DNA of 64,000 bases from JALZKA01 sp963734015 (GTDB lineage: Bacteria > Actinomycetota > Thermoleophilia > Solirubrobacterales > 70-9): the NCBI GenBank assembly GCA_963734015.1, contig CAVTFG010000016.1, positions 62,001 to 126,000 of the forward strand. Direction: 5' to 3'. Position numbers and translations under genes: made by a program. The notes beneath the pieces are model-generated. The model saw only the letters and a program-made list of their open reading frames with translations, was not told the origin of the DNA and made no database searches. Below are positions 32,803 through 41,529 of this stretch, piece after piece (position 1 is the first letter of the stretch; each line of letters opens with the position of its first letter).

Positions 32803-33663
32803 ATGCCTGAACTCGGAATCATGCTTGCGATCGTCTCCGCGATGGGGGCGAATGTTGCGTTCCTCTGCAAGCACCGCGGCGCGAACGCCGCCCCCGAGGT
32901 CCGGTTCTCGCATCCGCTCTCGAGCGCCGCCGCCCTTTTCCGCTCGCGCTGGTGGACGATCGGCTGGATCATCGGCGCGGTCGCGTGGGGCTTTCACGTC
33001 GCCGCGATGTCGCTCGCGCCACTCTCGTTGGTGCAGGCGGTGATGGCGGGCGGCCTCGTGCTGCTGGCGATCCCGGCGCAGATCTGGTTTCGCATCGAGC
33101 TGGGCTGGCGTGAGTGGACGGGCCTGGGACTCAGCGCAGGCGGCCTGGCGCTGCTCGCCGTCACCGCGGAGGCGTCGCACGCCCACTCGGCGTATTCCCT
33201 CGCGGGGCTGATCGCGTTCGAGGGCGGCGCCGTCGCGATCGGCGCGTACCTCTTGCTGCACGGCTCGCGGGGCCGCAACCACGGCCTCAACGGAATCCTG
33301 CTCGGCGTCTCCGCCGGGCTTTTGATCGGGGTCGGCAACGTGGCCATCAAGGCGGTGAGCGGCAGCGTGTCCGGGGATCTCCTGGCGCTGATCAGCCCCT
33401 GGGCGCTGGTCGCGGTCGTCGCCGGGGTACTCGCGTTCTTCGGCCTCGCCCGGGGCCTGCAGCTCGGGTCCGCGGTGCAGGTCATCGCGCTCTCGTCGAT
33501 CGCCGCCAACGTCGCGGCGATCATGGGCGGGGTCCTCGTCTTCGGCGACCCCGTCGGCGCCGATGCCCTCGGCATCGTCGTGCGGTCACTCGCCTTCTGT
33601 GCGGTGATCGCCGCCGCGGCGCTGATGCCGGCGCCGCGCACCAGGCAGCCTGCGGCTGTCTAG
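32803..33663 (+). CDS. DMT-superfamily (EamA/NIPA-like) transporter
   Basis: 286 codons with nine or ten hydrophobic helices. The first half has KHRGA after helix 1 and SLAPLSLVQAVMAGGLV, a pattern seen in DMT permeases related to the NIPA group; the second half repeats the fold (LQLGSAVQVIALSSIAANVAAIMGG). The substrate cannot be assigned. It converges with the epimerase gene, with only 3 bases between stops. Confidence 0.78.
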   Translation: MPELGIMLAIVSAMGANVAFLCKHRGANAAPEVRFSHPLSSAAALFRSRWWTIGWIIGAVAWGFHVAAMSLAPLSLVQAVMAGGLVLLAIPAQIWFRIELGWREWTGLGLSAGGLALLAVTAEASHAHSAYSLAGLIAFEGGAVAIGAYLLLHGSRGRNHGLNGILLGVSAGLLIGVGNVAIKAVSGSVSGDLLALISPWALVAVVAGVLAFFGLARGLQLGSAVQVIALSSIAANVAAIMGGVLVFGDPVGADALGIVVRSLAFCAVIAAAALMPAPRTRQPAAV

Positions 33664-33666
33664 CGG

Positions 33667-34656
33667 CTACGCCTTCTCCGGCAGGCGGCCCTCGGCCTCG
33701 AACGTCTCGCGCAGGCCGGTCTCGAGCCCACGCGGGGCAAAGCCGAGCTCGGCGACCGCCCTGTCCTGCTTGGCCCAGAACGTGACGCCGTCGGACGAGG
33801 AGATCAGCTCCCGCATGTTCGGCGGCTGGCCCATCAGCTTCCCGATGACCGGCCCGAGCGGTGCCGCGACCTTCATGAGGCTCGTGGGGATGTTCGCCCG
33901 CGGCGACCGCTTGCCGGCGACCCTTGCGGTCGCGTCCATCAGGCCCCGCATCGTGGTGATCTCGTCCCCGAGCACGTAGGACTCGCCGACCTCGCCCTTG
34001 TCGAGCGCGAGCAGGATGCCGGCGGCCACGTCCTCGACATGGACCATGTTCATGCCGAGGTCGGCGAACGGGACGAACGGCATCCGGCCGTCCAGGAAGT
34101 CGAGCATCTGCTTGCCGACCGCGGAATGGTCGTCCGGGCCGTATACGCCCCCGGGCTGGACGATCACGCAGGGCAGTCCCTCCGCGGTCAGCCGTCGCGC
34201 GATCTGGTGTGCCTGGTACTTGGTCTCCTCGTAGTAGGACGTGAAGTCCTTGCCCGGGTGCTGGTAGCTCTCGTCGACGACCTCACCGCGGGTGTTGCCG
34301 AAGGCGCCGATCGTCGAGACGTAGACGACCTTCGCGATCCCGGCGTCGAGCGCCGCGCCCAACACGTTCTCGGTGCCGGTCACGTTTGCCTCGTACATCG
34401 CCGGCCGCTCGCTCTTCGGGATCCCGACCTCGTAGATCGCCGCGCCGTGGATGACCGCGTCGGCGCCCTCCATCCCGGCCGCGAGTGCGGCTCGGTCCGA
34501 GAGGTCGCCTGCGCGGAGCTCGGCGCCGAGCTCGGCCAGGGGCGCCGCCTTCTCCGGGCTGCGGACCCATGCGACCACCTCGTCGCCGCGCTCGCGCAGC
34601 TGGCGGACGACGTGTCCGCCGATGAACCCCGTTCCGCCGGTGACAAAGACCCTCAC
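33667..34656 (-). CDS. NAD(P)-dependent epimerase/dehydratase (extended SDR)
   Basis: 329 codons from GTG. The Rossmann motif GGTGFIGGHV is at residue 7, the catalytic YxxxK is in SYYEETKYQAH, and substrate-side GGVYGPDDHS is present. It resembles the dihydroflavonol-reductase/HpnA-like branch. The substrate is unknown. It is divergent from the FG-GAP gene across an 89-base intergenic region. Confidence 0.85.
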   Translation of the reverse strand: MRVFVTGGTGFIGGHVVRQLRERGDEVVAWVRSPEKAAPLAELGAELRAGDLSDRAALAAGMEGADAVIHGAAIYEVGIPKSERPAMYEANVTGTENVLGAALDAGIAKVVYVSTIGAFGNTRGEVVDESYQHPGKDFTSYYEETKYQAHQIARRLTAEGLPCVIVQPGGVYGPDDHSAVGKQMLDFLDGRMPFVPFADLGMNMVHVEDVAAGILLALDKGEVGESYVLGDEITTMRGLMDATARVAGKRSPRANIPTSLMKVAAPLGPVIGKLMGQPPNMRELISSSDGVTFWAKQDRAVAELGFAPRGLETGLRETFEAEGRLPEKA

Positions 34657-34671
34657 GCCGCCGGGAGCTTA

Positions 34672-34700
34672 TTGAAGCGGTAGGGCTCGATACCTAAAAT
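34672..34700 (+). promoter_or_regulatory. Sigma-70 type promoter of the FG-GAP gene
   Basis: TTGAAG (34672-34677), exactly 17 bases, then TAAAAT (34695-34700). The octamer CGGTAGGG occurs both in the spacer (34678-34685) and just after the -10 (34702-34709), a possible operator pair. Confidence 0.65.
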
Positions 34701-34745
34701 CCGGTAGGGTCCGTCACCGGGGAACACACGCCACGGGAGGGACCG

Positions 34746-35912
34746 ATGCTCAGACGGTCGACGGCTATTGCAATCGTTTCGGGCGCCGCCGTGCTCGCGG
34801 GAACAAGCGTCGCGGCCGGGTTCGGCACGTTCCGCGTCGGCGAGTCACACGACGTTGGCGCAGCCATCGTCTACCAGGTCGCCGTGGCCGACGTCAACGG
34901 GGACGGAAAGGGCGACGCCGTGGCAGCCGTCGACGCGACCGACGAAGGCGAGAACCGCGTGGAGGTGTTCCTCGGGAAGCGCGACGGCAGCCTGCGGGCA
35001 CCGATGGTGCTGAGCGCCGGCCTCAATCCGGAGGGCGTTGACATCGGCCGGCTGAACCGCGATCGACGGCCTGATATCGCCGTTGCGAACTACTCGGACG
35101 ATGATGTCAGCGTGTTCATCCAGCGCCGCAACGGCAAGTTCCGTCGGGCACCCGACCTCGAGGGCGGCCCCGGCAACTGGCAGCTCGAGATCGCCGACCT
35201 CAACCGCGACGGCCGCAACGACATCGTGACGAGCAACTACGACAACGTCGCTCCCGACGACGCGATTTCCGTGCACCTCGGCAAGAGCCAGGGCTTCCGG
35301 CCGGTCGACAACTACCCGGGCGGTGAGACGGGCTTCGGACTCGAGATCGGCAAGCTGAACGGCGACCGCCGCCCCGACGTGGTGGGATCGACGTACTCGG
35401 CCCCGGAGGGGACCGTCGACACCTACGTGACGAGGGAAAACGGCACCCTTCGCGAGGGCGACAGCGTCACCCTGGCCAACAACAGCTACAGCCCGCTCGC
35501 GCTGGGCGACTTTGCCGGCGGTCGCGCGCTCGACGCGGTCGTCGCGGACAACGACTCGGACTCGCTCACGATCCTCACCGGTGACGGGACCGGAAGCCTC
35601 GCCGCGTCCCTCGCGCCAACTCCACCGGTCGAGGGTGCCTGGGGCATCGCGTCGGGCAACTTGAACGGAAAGGGCCGGGCCGACCTGGCCGTCAACCGCT
35701 ACGACGACGAGGAGGTTCAGGTCCTGTACGGACGGAACGCCGGCGGATTCAGTCCCGGCCCGACCTACCCGCTGGCTCATCCGCCGGAGACGGTTGCGAT
35801 CGGCCGGCTGGGCAAGGACGCGGGTGCCGACATCCTCGTCGGCACAGGCATAGAAGGCATCCCCGACCCGGATGGCAGTCTCGACACGTTCCTGAACAAG
35901 CGAAACCCCTGA
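34746..35912 (+). CDS. Secreted FG-GAP/VCBS repeat beta-propeller protein
   Basis: 388 codons. A signal peptide (AIVSGAAVLAGTSVAAGF) is followed by seven repeats of an Asp-rich calcium-loop type, for example VADVNGDGKGDAV, IGRLNRDRRPDIAV, IADLNRDGRNDIV and IGKLNGDRRPDVV, fitting one seven-bladed propeller. The role is unknown; such proteins are usually cell-surface binders. The ribosome site GGGAGGG precedes the ATG. The TGA stop overlaps the CTG proposed as start of the next gene. Confidence 0.85.
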   Translation: MLRRSTAIAIVSGAAVLAGTSVAAGFGTFRVGESHDVGAAIVYQVAVADVNGDGKGDAVAAVDATDEGENRVEVFLGKRDGSLRAPMVLSAGLNPEGVDIGRLNRDRRPDIAVANYSDDDVSVFIQRRNGKFRRAPDLEGGPGNWQLEIADLNRDGRNDIVTSNYDNVAPDDAISVHLGKSQGFRPVDNYPGGETGFGLEIGKLNGDRRPDVVGSTYSAPEGTVDTYVTRENGTLREGDSVTLANNSYSPLALGDFAGGRALDAVVADNDSDSLTILTGDGTGSLAASLAPTPPVEGAWGIASGNLNGKGRADLAVNRYDDEEVQVLYGRNAGGFSPGPTYPLAHPPETVAIGRLGKDAGADILVGTGIEGIPDPDGSLDTFLNKRNP

Positions 35913-36784
35913 TCGCAACAGTTGCGGCGTTTGCCCTCGCGGTCGCACCCGCTGCCACCGAAGGGCTCGACGACCCCAGGCTCGCGGCCGCCGAGTCCTG
36001 GGCGTTCGCGATCGGCGGCGGCCAGCTCGCCGGCGACCGCGAGACGGTCGGCGACCGGCTCGGCCGGTTCGACCTCGTCGTTGTCGACGGTGAGCTGGCC
36101 CGGGCCGGTGAAGTCGCGGAGCTCCACGAGCGAGGCGCCACGGTGCTCGCCTACCTCAGCGTCGGCACGATCGAGAAGTGGCGCGGCTGGTTCGACCGCA
36201 TAAAGCGCTTTCGCCTCGAGCCGTGGAAGGCATGGAAGGACGAGTGGTTCGCCGACGTCTCCCAACCCCGCCTGCGGCGGATCATCGCCCGGGGAATCGC
36301 CCCGAGCCTGATGGCCAAGGGGTTCGACGGCCTGTTCCTCGACGCGGTCGACATGATCGAGGTCCGCCGCCATCGCGCGCAGCGTTCCGGGATGCGGAAG
36401 CTGGTGCGCGCGCTCGCCGGGCTCACGCACGGCCAGGGAGACCTGCTCTTCGCCCAGAACGGATTCTGGGGGATGCGGAAGTTCGGGATCCGGGAGCACC
36501 TCGACGGTTGGAACCGCGAGGACGTGACCACCAGGTACGACTTCGCGCGGGGTCGCTACGAGCGGGCGCCCCGGAAGCACCGACGAGCCGCGCTGCGCGA
36601 GCTCACGCGGATGCGCGCGGCCGGCCTGTTCACGACCGCGGCCGATTACACGAAACGCCCGCGCGGCGACCTCTACCGGGACTCGATCGCCAACGCCTGT
36701 GCGGTCGATGCCCTTCCGTATGTGTCGGACCTCCAACTCCGGGCCCGGCGCCTGCCCGACCCGCCACTCACGTGTTCCGGGTAG
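35909..36784 (+). CDS. GH114-like endo-alpha-1,4-polygalactosaminidase family protein
   Basis: The conserved barrel is clear: VLAYLSVGTIEKWRGW, WKDEWFADVSQPRLRRII and KGFDGLFLDAVDMIE, as in GH114/COG2342 proteins. The first ATG/GTG/TTG in frame (36143) would cut off the first strands. Upstream the frame stays open through FDLVVVDGEL and a hydrophobic secretion signal (IATVAAFALAVAPAA). The best start is CTG 35909, overlapping the previous TGA as CTGA, giving 291 residues. It is probably co-expressed with the FG-GAP protein and exported. Confidence 0.75.
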   Translation: MIATVAAFALAVAPAATEGLDDPRLAAAESWAFAIGGGQLAGDRETVGDRLGRFDLVVVDGELARAGEVAELHERGATVLAYLSVGTIEKWRGWFDRIKRFRLEPWKAWKDEWFADVSQPRLRRIIARGIAPSLMAKGFDGLFLDAVDMIEVRRHRAQRSGMRKLVRALAGLTHGQGDLLFAQNGFWGMRKFGIREHLDGWNREDVTTRYDFARGRYERAPRKHRRAALRELTRMRAAGLFTTAADYTKRPRGDLYRDSIANACAVDALPYVSDLQLRARRLPDPPLTCSG

Positions 36785-36792
36785 GGGCGACC

Positions 36793-36798
36793 TACAAT
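36793..36798 (+). promoter_or_regulatory. Leaderless-type -10 element of hflX
   Basis: TACAAT ends 7 nt before the hflX ATG. Confidence 0.6.
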
Positions 36799-36805
36799 CG
36801 AACGG

Positions 36806-38146
36806 ATGGCTTCTTCCCGCCCGGATCACAACGGTGAGCTCGCAGGCCTGCGCAATCCGCGGGCGCGCCAGCGTGCCCTGGCGATCGGCGCCCTGGCGCA
36901 GACGCCGGGCGACGGCGAGGACCCGCTCGCCGAGCTCAAGGAGCTCCTGCGCACCGCGGGGGTGGCGACGGCCGATGAGATGGTCCAGGTGCGGGCCGAG
37001 CCCGACCCGGACCGCTACCTCGGCCGCGGCAAGCTGGCAGAGCTGAAGGCGGAGATCAAGCGCTCGGGCGCCAACCTGGTCGCCTGCGACGACGAGCTCG
37101 CGCCGCGCCAGGAGCGCAACCTCGAGGCGGCGCTCGACGTGCCCGTGATCGACCGCACCGCAGTGATCCTCGACATCTTCGCCGACCACGCCCACACGGC
37201 CGAGGGGAAGCTTCAGGTCGAGCTCGCGCAACTCGAGTACAACCTCGCGCGGATGCGCGGGCTGTGGACGCACCTCGAGCGCCTCGGCGCGGGGCGCATG
37301 GACGGGGGCATCGGCACCAGGGGTCCGGGCGAGTCCCAGATCGAGACCGACCGCCGCCTCGCCCGGGATCGGATCACCGCGTTGCGGCGGAAGCTGCGCC
37401 ACACCGAACGCGTGCGCACGACGATGCGCGAGCGTCGCGAGTCGTCGGCCGTGCCCTCGGTCGCCCTCGCCGGCTACACGAACGCGGGCAAGTCCACGCT
37501 TCTCAACGCGCTCACGGGCGCCGGCGTCAGCGTCGGCTCGCGCCTGTTCCACACGCTCGACCCGACGACTCGCGCCTACGAGCACGAGGGGCGCCGGTAC
37601 CTGGTGACGGACACCGTCGGCTTCATCCGGAAGCTTCCCCATCAGCTGGTGGAGGCGTTCAAGGCGACGCTCGAGGAAACGCGCCTGGCGGACCTGATCG
37701 TCCACGTCGTGGACGCCTCGGAGTCGGACGAGCAGCGCGCGGGGGCCATCGCCGCGGTGGACCGCGTCCTGGACGAGATCGGAGCCGGCGACCAACCGCG
37801 GATCCTGGCGCTCAACAAGATCGACCTGCTGGAGCCCGAGGAACGTGCGCGGCTCCTGGTCGGCAGGCCCGACGTCGTCGCCGTCTCGGCGGAGACCAGC
37901 GAGGGCATCGACGAGCTCCGCGAGCGGATCGCAACCGAGTTCGAGCGGACGCTCGAGCCCCTGGAGCTGCTGGTGCCCTACAGCGAGGGCGCCCGCCTGG
38001 CGGAGCTGCACGAGCTCGCGGGCGACCTCGAGCGCGAGGAGCGCTCGGACGGCGTCCTGGTGCACGCCCGCGTCCCTTCGGTCCTGGCGCACCGGTTCTC
38101 CGAGTTTGCGGTGAACGGCCGCGAGAACGGCTCCCACGCCGCCTGA
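36806..38146 (+). CDS. hflX: GTPase HflX
   Basis: 446 codons. The N-terminal HflX domain (YLGRGKLAELK, DRTAVILDIF) and the GIGTRGPGESQIETDRR linker are followed by the G domain with G1 GYTNAGKST from residue 223, DTVGF and NKID. HflX binds the 50S subunit and splits stalled ribosomes. It is a single gene with its own -10 element. Confidence 0.95.
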   Translation: MASSRPDHNGELAGLRNPRARQRALAIGALAQTPGDGEDPLAELKELLRTAGVATADEMVQVRAEPDPDRYLGRGKLAELKAEIKRSGANLVACDDELAPRQERNLEAALDVPVIDRTAVILDIFADHAHTAEGKLQVELAQLEYNLARMRGLWTHLERLGAGRMDGGIGTRGPGESQIETDRRLARDRITALRRKLRHTERVRTTMRERRESSAVPSVALAGYTNAGKSTLLNALTGAGVSVGSRLFHTLDPTTRAYEHEGRRYLVTDTVGFIRKLPHQLVEAFKATLEETRLADLIVHVVDASESDEQRAGAIAAVDRVLDEIGAGDQPRILALNKIDLLEPEERARLLVGRPDVVAVSAETSEGIDELRERIATEFERTLEPLELLVPYSEGARLAELHELAGDLEREERSDGVLVHARVPSVLAHRFSEFAVNGRENGSHAA

Positions 38147-38164
38147 GGACATAAGCCGGCGGGG

Positions 38165-38205
38165 CAGCGCCGGGCTCGGCTTCGGGCTTCGCCCTCCGCC
38201 TCACA
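38165..38205. repeat. Dispersed GC-rich intergenic repeat, copy A
   Basis: A stretch from CAGCGCC through GGGCTCGGCTTCG and CTTCGCCCTCCG to CCTCACA, lying between hflX and dut, shares most of its sequence with 51144-51182. The copies differ by internal slippage of CTCCG/TTCG units. Confidence 0.45.
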
Positions 38206-38208
38206 GGT

Positions 38209-38214
38209 TACGCT
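38209..38214 (+). promoter_or_regulatory. Leaderless-type -10 element of dut
   Basis: TACGCT ends 6 nt before the dut ATG. Confidence 0.55.
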
Positions 38215-38220
38215 CGGCTC

Positions 38221-38652
38221 ATGGAGCTAGCGTGCCGCCGGCTGACTGACGACGCGACGCTGCCCACCCGGGCGCACGAAGGCGACGCCGGCCTGGACCT
38301 CTACGCGGCCGAGGCGGCGAGCCTCGGCCCCGGGGAGAGGACCAGCGTCGGCACCGGCGTCGCCGTCGAGATCCCGGAGGGCCACGCGGGACTCGTGCTG
38401 CCCCGATCCGGCCTCGCCGCGCGCCACGGGATCGCGTTGGTGAATGCGCCGGGCCTGATCGACGCGGGCTATCGGGGCGAGGTCCGCGTGCTGCTTCTGA
38501 ACACGGATCCCGACGATGCCTTCGAGATCGCCCCAGGCGACCGGATCGCCCAGCTCATCGTCACCCCGTTCGCTCCGGCGGAGCCGGTCGAAGCCCTGGA
38601 GCTGAGCGCGTCGGAGCGCGGCGGCGGGGGCTTCGGCTCGTCCGGCCGCTGA
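38221..38652 (+). CDS. dut: dUTP diphosphatase
   Basis: 143 codons, normal for trimeric dUTPase. The five motifs are present: GDAGLDLYA, PRSGLAARHGI, NAPGLIDAGYRGEV, GDRIAQLIV and the Gly-rich C-terminal GGGGFGSSGR that closes over the active site. It removes dUTP and supplies dUMP. Confidence 0.97.
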   Translation: MELACRRLTDDATLPTRAHEGDAGLDLYAAEAASLGPGERTSVGTGVAVEIPEGHAGLVLPRSGLAARHGIALVNAPGLIDAGYRGEVRVLLLNTDPDDAFEIAPGDRIAQLIVTPFAPAEPVEALELSASERGGGGFGSSGR

Positions 38653-38656
38653 CCGC

Positions 38657-39388
38657 TCAGCGGGCCGCGGCGCGGGCGCTCTCGTGCGCAGCGCCCTCGA
38701 GCGCATCGTCGAGCGGTTCCAGGTCCGGCTCGGAGCCGGTCCGGCGCGCCAGCGCGAGTTGGATGAGCCGGTCGGCCAGCGCCGCGTTCTTCGGCAGCAG
38801 CGGACCATGCATGTAGGTGCCGATCAGGTTGCCCTGGCGGACCCCCTCCTGGCCGTCCTCGCCGTTGTTGCCGTGCCCATGGAGCACGCGACCGAGCGGG
38901 ACCGTACCGGGGCCCAGGTGGGTGCGACCGCCGTGGTTTTCGAAGCCTGCGAGCGTCATCGGGCCCGCGCCGAGCTCCGCCTCGATCGCGATGTTTCCGA
39001 TCAGGCGCGGGCCCTCGGAGCGCACGGTCTCCAGGTCGGCGATGGCGAGCCCCGCGATGCGCTCGTCGCCGAGCTGGTAACTGTGGCCGAGCAGCTGGTA
39101 GCCGCCGCAGACGGCGAGCACGACGGCGCCATCGGCCGCCGCGGATGCCAGCCCGTCGCGCTTGGTGGCGACCATGTCCGCGGCGACGATGCGCTGGTCG
39201 CGGTCCTGGCCGCCCCCGACGTAGATCAGGTCGTGCGCGCCGGGATCGATCGGATCGCCCGGCCCGGCGACGGCACTCTCGAAGCCGATCCCGCGCCACT
39301 CGCAGCGGCGGCGCAGGAACAGGATGTTGCCGCGGTCGGCGTAGATGTTCATCTGCTCCGGATAGAGCGTCAGCAGGCGCAGTTCCAT
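38657..39388 (-). CDS. gatD: Lipid II isoglutaminyl synthase, glutamine amidotransferase subunit GatD
   Basis: 243 codons. Class I glutaminase of the CobB/CobQ type with the nucleophile Cys94 in AVCGGYQLLG, and the YVGGGQDRDQ and GFENHGGRT segments of GatD; the catalytic His lies in YMHGPLLPKN. With MurT it amidates D-Glu of lipid II. It is the last gene of the minus-strand operon; its ATG directly follows the methyltransferase stop with no gap. Confidence 0.92.
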   Translation of the reverse strand: MELRLLTLYPEQMNIYADRGNILFLRRRCEWRGIGFESAVAGPGDPIDPGAHDLIYVGGGQDRDQRIVAADMVATKRDGLASAAADGAVVLAVCGGYQLLGHSYQLGDERIAGLAIADLETVRSEGPRLIGNIAIEAELGAGPMTLAGFENHGGRTHLGPGTVPLGRVLHGHGNNGEDGQEGVRQGNLIGTYMHGPLLPKNAALADRLIQLALARRTGSEPDLEPLDDALEGAAHESARAAAR

Positions 39389-40126
39389 TCAGATCCCTTC
39401 CTTCGCAAGCAGGACGACGGCCGACCCGACGTGACGCTCGGTATCGGCTACCTCGCGCCGGCCCGCGGGCTGGAGGCCCGCGCCTCGCGCCTCGCGCTCG
39501 AGCGTTTCGGCGTCGAGGACCGCCAGCCGGGTCTCGTCGACGGCCTCGGTCAGGTCCCCGGCGGGGGAGACCACCTGCCGCAGGCGCGTGACGAGCATGG
39601 CGTCGCCCTCGTCCACGATCTCGAGCGGCAGGCTCGAATAGACCCAGCCGTCCACCTCGGCAACGTCGGGGAGTGGTTGCGCGAACTCGCCGCCGCCCTC
39701 GGGCACGCCCTCGACGATCGAGACGGCGAGGCGGCCCCCGCGCGCCAGGCACGGGGCAAGCGCCTGGAAAGCCGCACCGCGGTCCCGGGAGCCGAGCAGC
39801 TGGATCATCTGCATCGGCATGGCGACGAGCGCGAACTGGGCGGGAAAATCCAACGCGCGGGCGTCGGCCACCCGCGCCGTCAGCTCGAGCGCCTCGGCGC
39901 GGGCCCGCTCGCGAAGCGCGTCCACGAGCGACGCTTCGTTGTCGACGCCGGTCACAGAATGCCCCCGCCGGGCGAGGTCGAGAGCCACCCGCCCGGTGCC
40001 GCAGCCGACCTCGAGGACCGGGTCACCGCTCTCGGCCGCGAGCTCCCGCCACAGCGGCAGGTCCGCGCCGTAGCCGCCGCACTCGACGTCGTGCCAGATG
40101 ACGCGCTCGTCCGCCACGACGGTCAT
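39389..40126 (-). CDS. Class I SAM-dependent methyltransferase in the murT-gatD operon
   Basis: 245 codons from ATG 40126, overlapping the murT stop as ATGA. SAM motif I is VLEVGCGTGRVALDLA, followed by VTGVDNEAS and VADARALDFP. It lies between murT and gatD, which are normally adjacent, so it may modify a cell-wall or lipid intermediate. The substrate cannot be read from sequence. The longer in-frame extension into murT is rejected. Confidence 0.85.
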   Translation of the reverse strand: MTVVADERVIWHDVECGGYGADLPLWRELAAESGDPVLEVGCGTGRVALDLARRGHSVTGVDNEASLVDALRERARAEALELTARVADARALDFPAQFALVAMPMQMIQLLGSRDRGAAFQALAPCLARGGRLAVSIVEGVPEGGGEFAQPLPDVAEVDGWVYSSLPLEIVDEGDAMLVTRLRQVVSPAGDLTEAVDETRLAVLDAETLEREARGAGLQPAGRREVADTERHVGSAVVLLAKEGI

Positions 40127-41529
40127 TCCCAGTACGCCCGGGCCAGGCCGCGGTCGGCGAGGAGGGTTCGCAGCTCGAGCAGGGCGGTGTAGGTGGGGAG
40201 GGCGAAGAGCCGTCCCGGCGCCGCGGCGACGGCAGCGTCGAGGGAGCCGGCGATCTCGGCCTGGACCGAGATCAGGCCCGGGTCGAGGCCCGCGTACTTC
40301 AGCCTGACGGCCATCTCGGGCGCCCTCGTCCCGGCGCAGGTCACCCTGCGGACGGCACCGGCCAGGAGCTCGAAGTCGGCGTCCCAGACCCACGAGACGT
40401 CACGCCCGTCGGCGATCCGGTCGTTGAGCGCGATCCAGAGGTCGATTCCGCCGGCATCCTCGCGCTCGGCCTCGAGCCCCAGCGTGCGCAGGACCTCGTT
40501 GGCCCCTGCGGGGTTCTTGATCAGGAGGATCGAGACCGGGGTGCCGCCGACCTCGACGGTCTCCACGCGGCCGAATGCGGCCTCGACCCGTTCGAGCCCT
40601 GACACCGCCTGCTCGGGCGTCACGCCGAGGTCGATCGCGGCGGCCAGCGCGGCGAGCGCGTTGTAGACGTTGTAGAGGCCGGGCAGCGGCAGCCGGAGGC
40701 GGAGGGGGCCGGCGGGCGTGGTTATGTCAACCTCGGATCCGCGCATCCCGTCGAGCCGGATCGCGGTCGCCGCCACGTCCGGCTCCGGCCGGTCCGCCTC
40801 GCAGTTGGGGCAGGCGTAGTGACCGAGATGGCCCACGAACGCGCGCTCGTAGGCGTACGGGGCGCCGCAGCGCCGGCAGTGCTTGGCGTCGTGCGCGTGC
40901 TGGAGCTCGGGCAGCGCCTGGGAGCCGTCCTCGATCCCGAAGTAGGTGACGCCCTGGCGGCGGCGCAGCTCCCGGTCGCGGCCGAGGTCGGCGATCAATG
41001 GATCGTCGGCATTCAGCACAAGGTGGCTGCGGCCGTCGCGCTCCGCGACCATCGCCGCCCAGTCGTCGGCGAGGCGCTCGAGCTCGCCGTAGCGGTCGAG
41101 CTGGTCGCGGAACAGGTTGGAGAGCACGATCAGGCGGGGGTCGAGCTCGCGCGCGATCCGCGGCAGCCAGGCCTCATCCACCTCGAAGAGCCCCTCGGTG
41201 CCCTCCTGGTCGAGCAGCGCGGTGGCGACGCCCCAGCTCATGTTCGAGCCCGCGCGGTTGTGGACGGGGCGCCGGCCCGCGGACGCGAGGGCGGATGCGA
41301 GCATGCCGGCGGTCGTGGTCTTGCCGTTGGTGGCGCTGACGATCGTCGTGCCGTCGTGGAGCTTCGCGCCGAGCCTCCCCACGGCATCGGGGGCCATCCG
41401 CAGGAGCATGCGGCCGGGCAGCGTGGTGCCGCCGCCGCGGCCCGTGCGGCGACTGAGTCGCCCGGCCGTGCGGGCGACGCCGAGCTTGGCCCGGAACACG
41501 GGCCCCGCGGCGGAGCGGGCGCGGATCAT
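40123..41529 (-). CDS. murT: Lipid II isoglutaminyl synthase, ATP-dependent subunit MurT
   Basis: 468 codons from ATG 41529. Mur-ligase central domain with the P-loop SATNGKTTTAG (about residues 65-75), an inserted four-cysteine zinc ribbon (CRRCGAPY and CPNCEAD) and the C-terminal DUF1727 domain. MurT activates the D-Glu carboxylate for amidation by GatD. It overlaps dgk upstream (ATGA) and the methyltransferase downstream (ATGA), so it is tightly coupled. Confidence 0.93.
   Translation of the reverse strand: MIRARSAAGPVFRAKLGVARTAGRLSRRTGRGGGTTLPGRMLLRMAPDAVGRLGAKLHDGTTIVSATNGKTTTAGMLASALASAGRRPVHNRAGSNMSWGVATALLDQEGTEGLFEVDEAWLPRIARELDPRLIVLSNLFRDQLDRYGELERLADDWAAMVAERDGRSHLVLNADDPLIADLGRDRELRRRQGVTYFGIEDGSQALPELQHAHDAKHCRRCGAPYAYERAFVGHLGHYACPNCEADRPEPDVAATAIRLDGMRGSEVDITTPAGPLRLRLPLPGLYNVYNALAALAAAIDLGVTPEQAVSGLERVEAAFGRVETVEVGGTPVSILLIKNPAGANEVLRTLGLEAEREDAGGIDLWIALNDRIADGRDVSWVWDADFELLAGAVRRVTCAGTRAPEMAVRLKYAGLDPGLISVQAEIAGSLDAAVAAAPGRLFALPTYTALLELRTLLADRGLARAYWE

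Noticed and set aside
35777..38152. Very long minus-strand open frame opposite the GH114-like gene and hflX (about 790 codons)
   Set aside because: It is antisense to clear genes, has no domain, and is rich in Arg/Asp/Gly/Leu as expected for the mirror frame of GC-rich codons.
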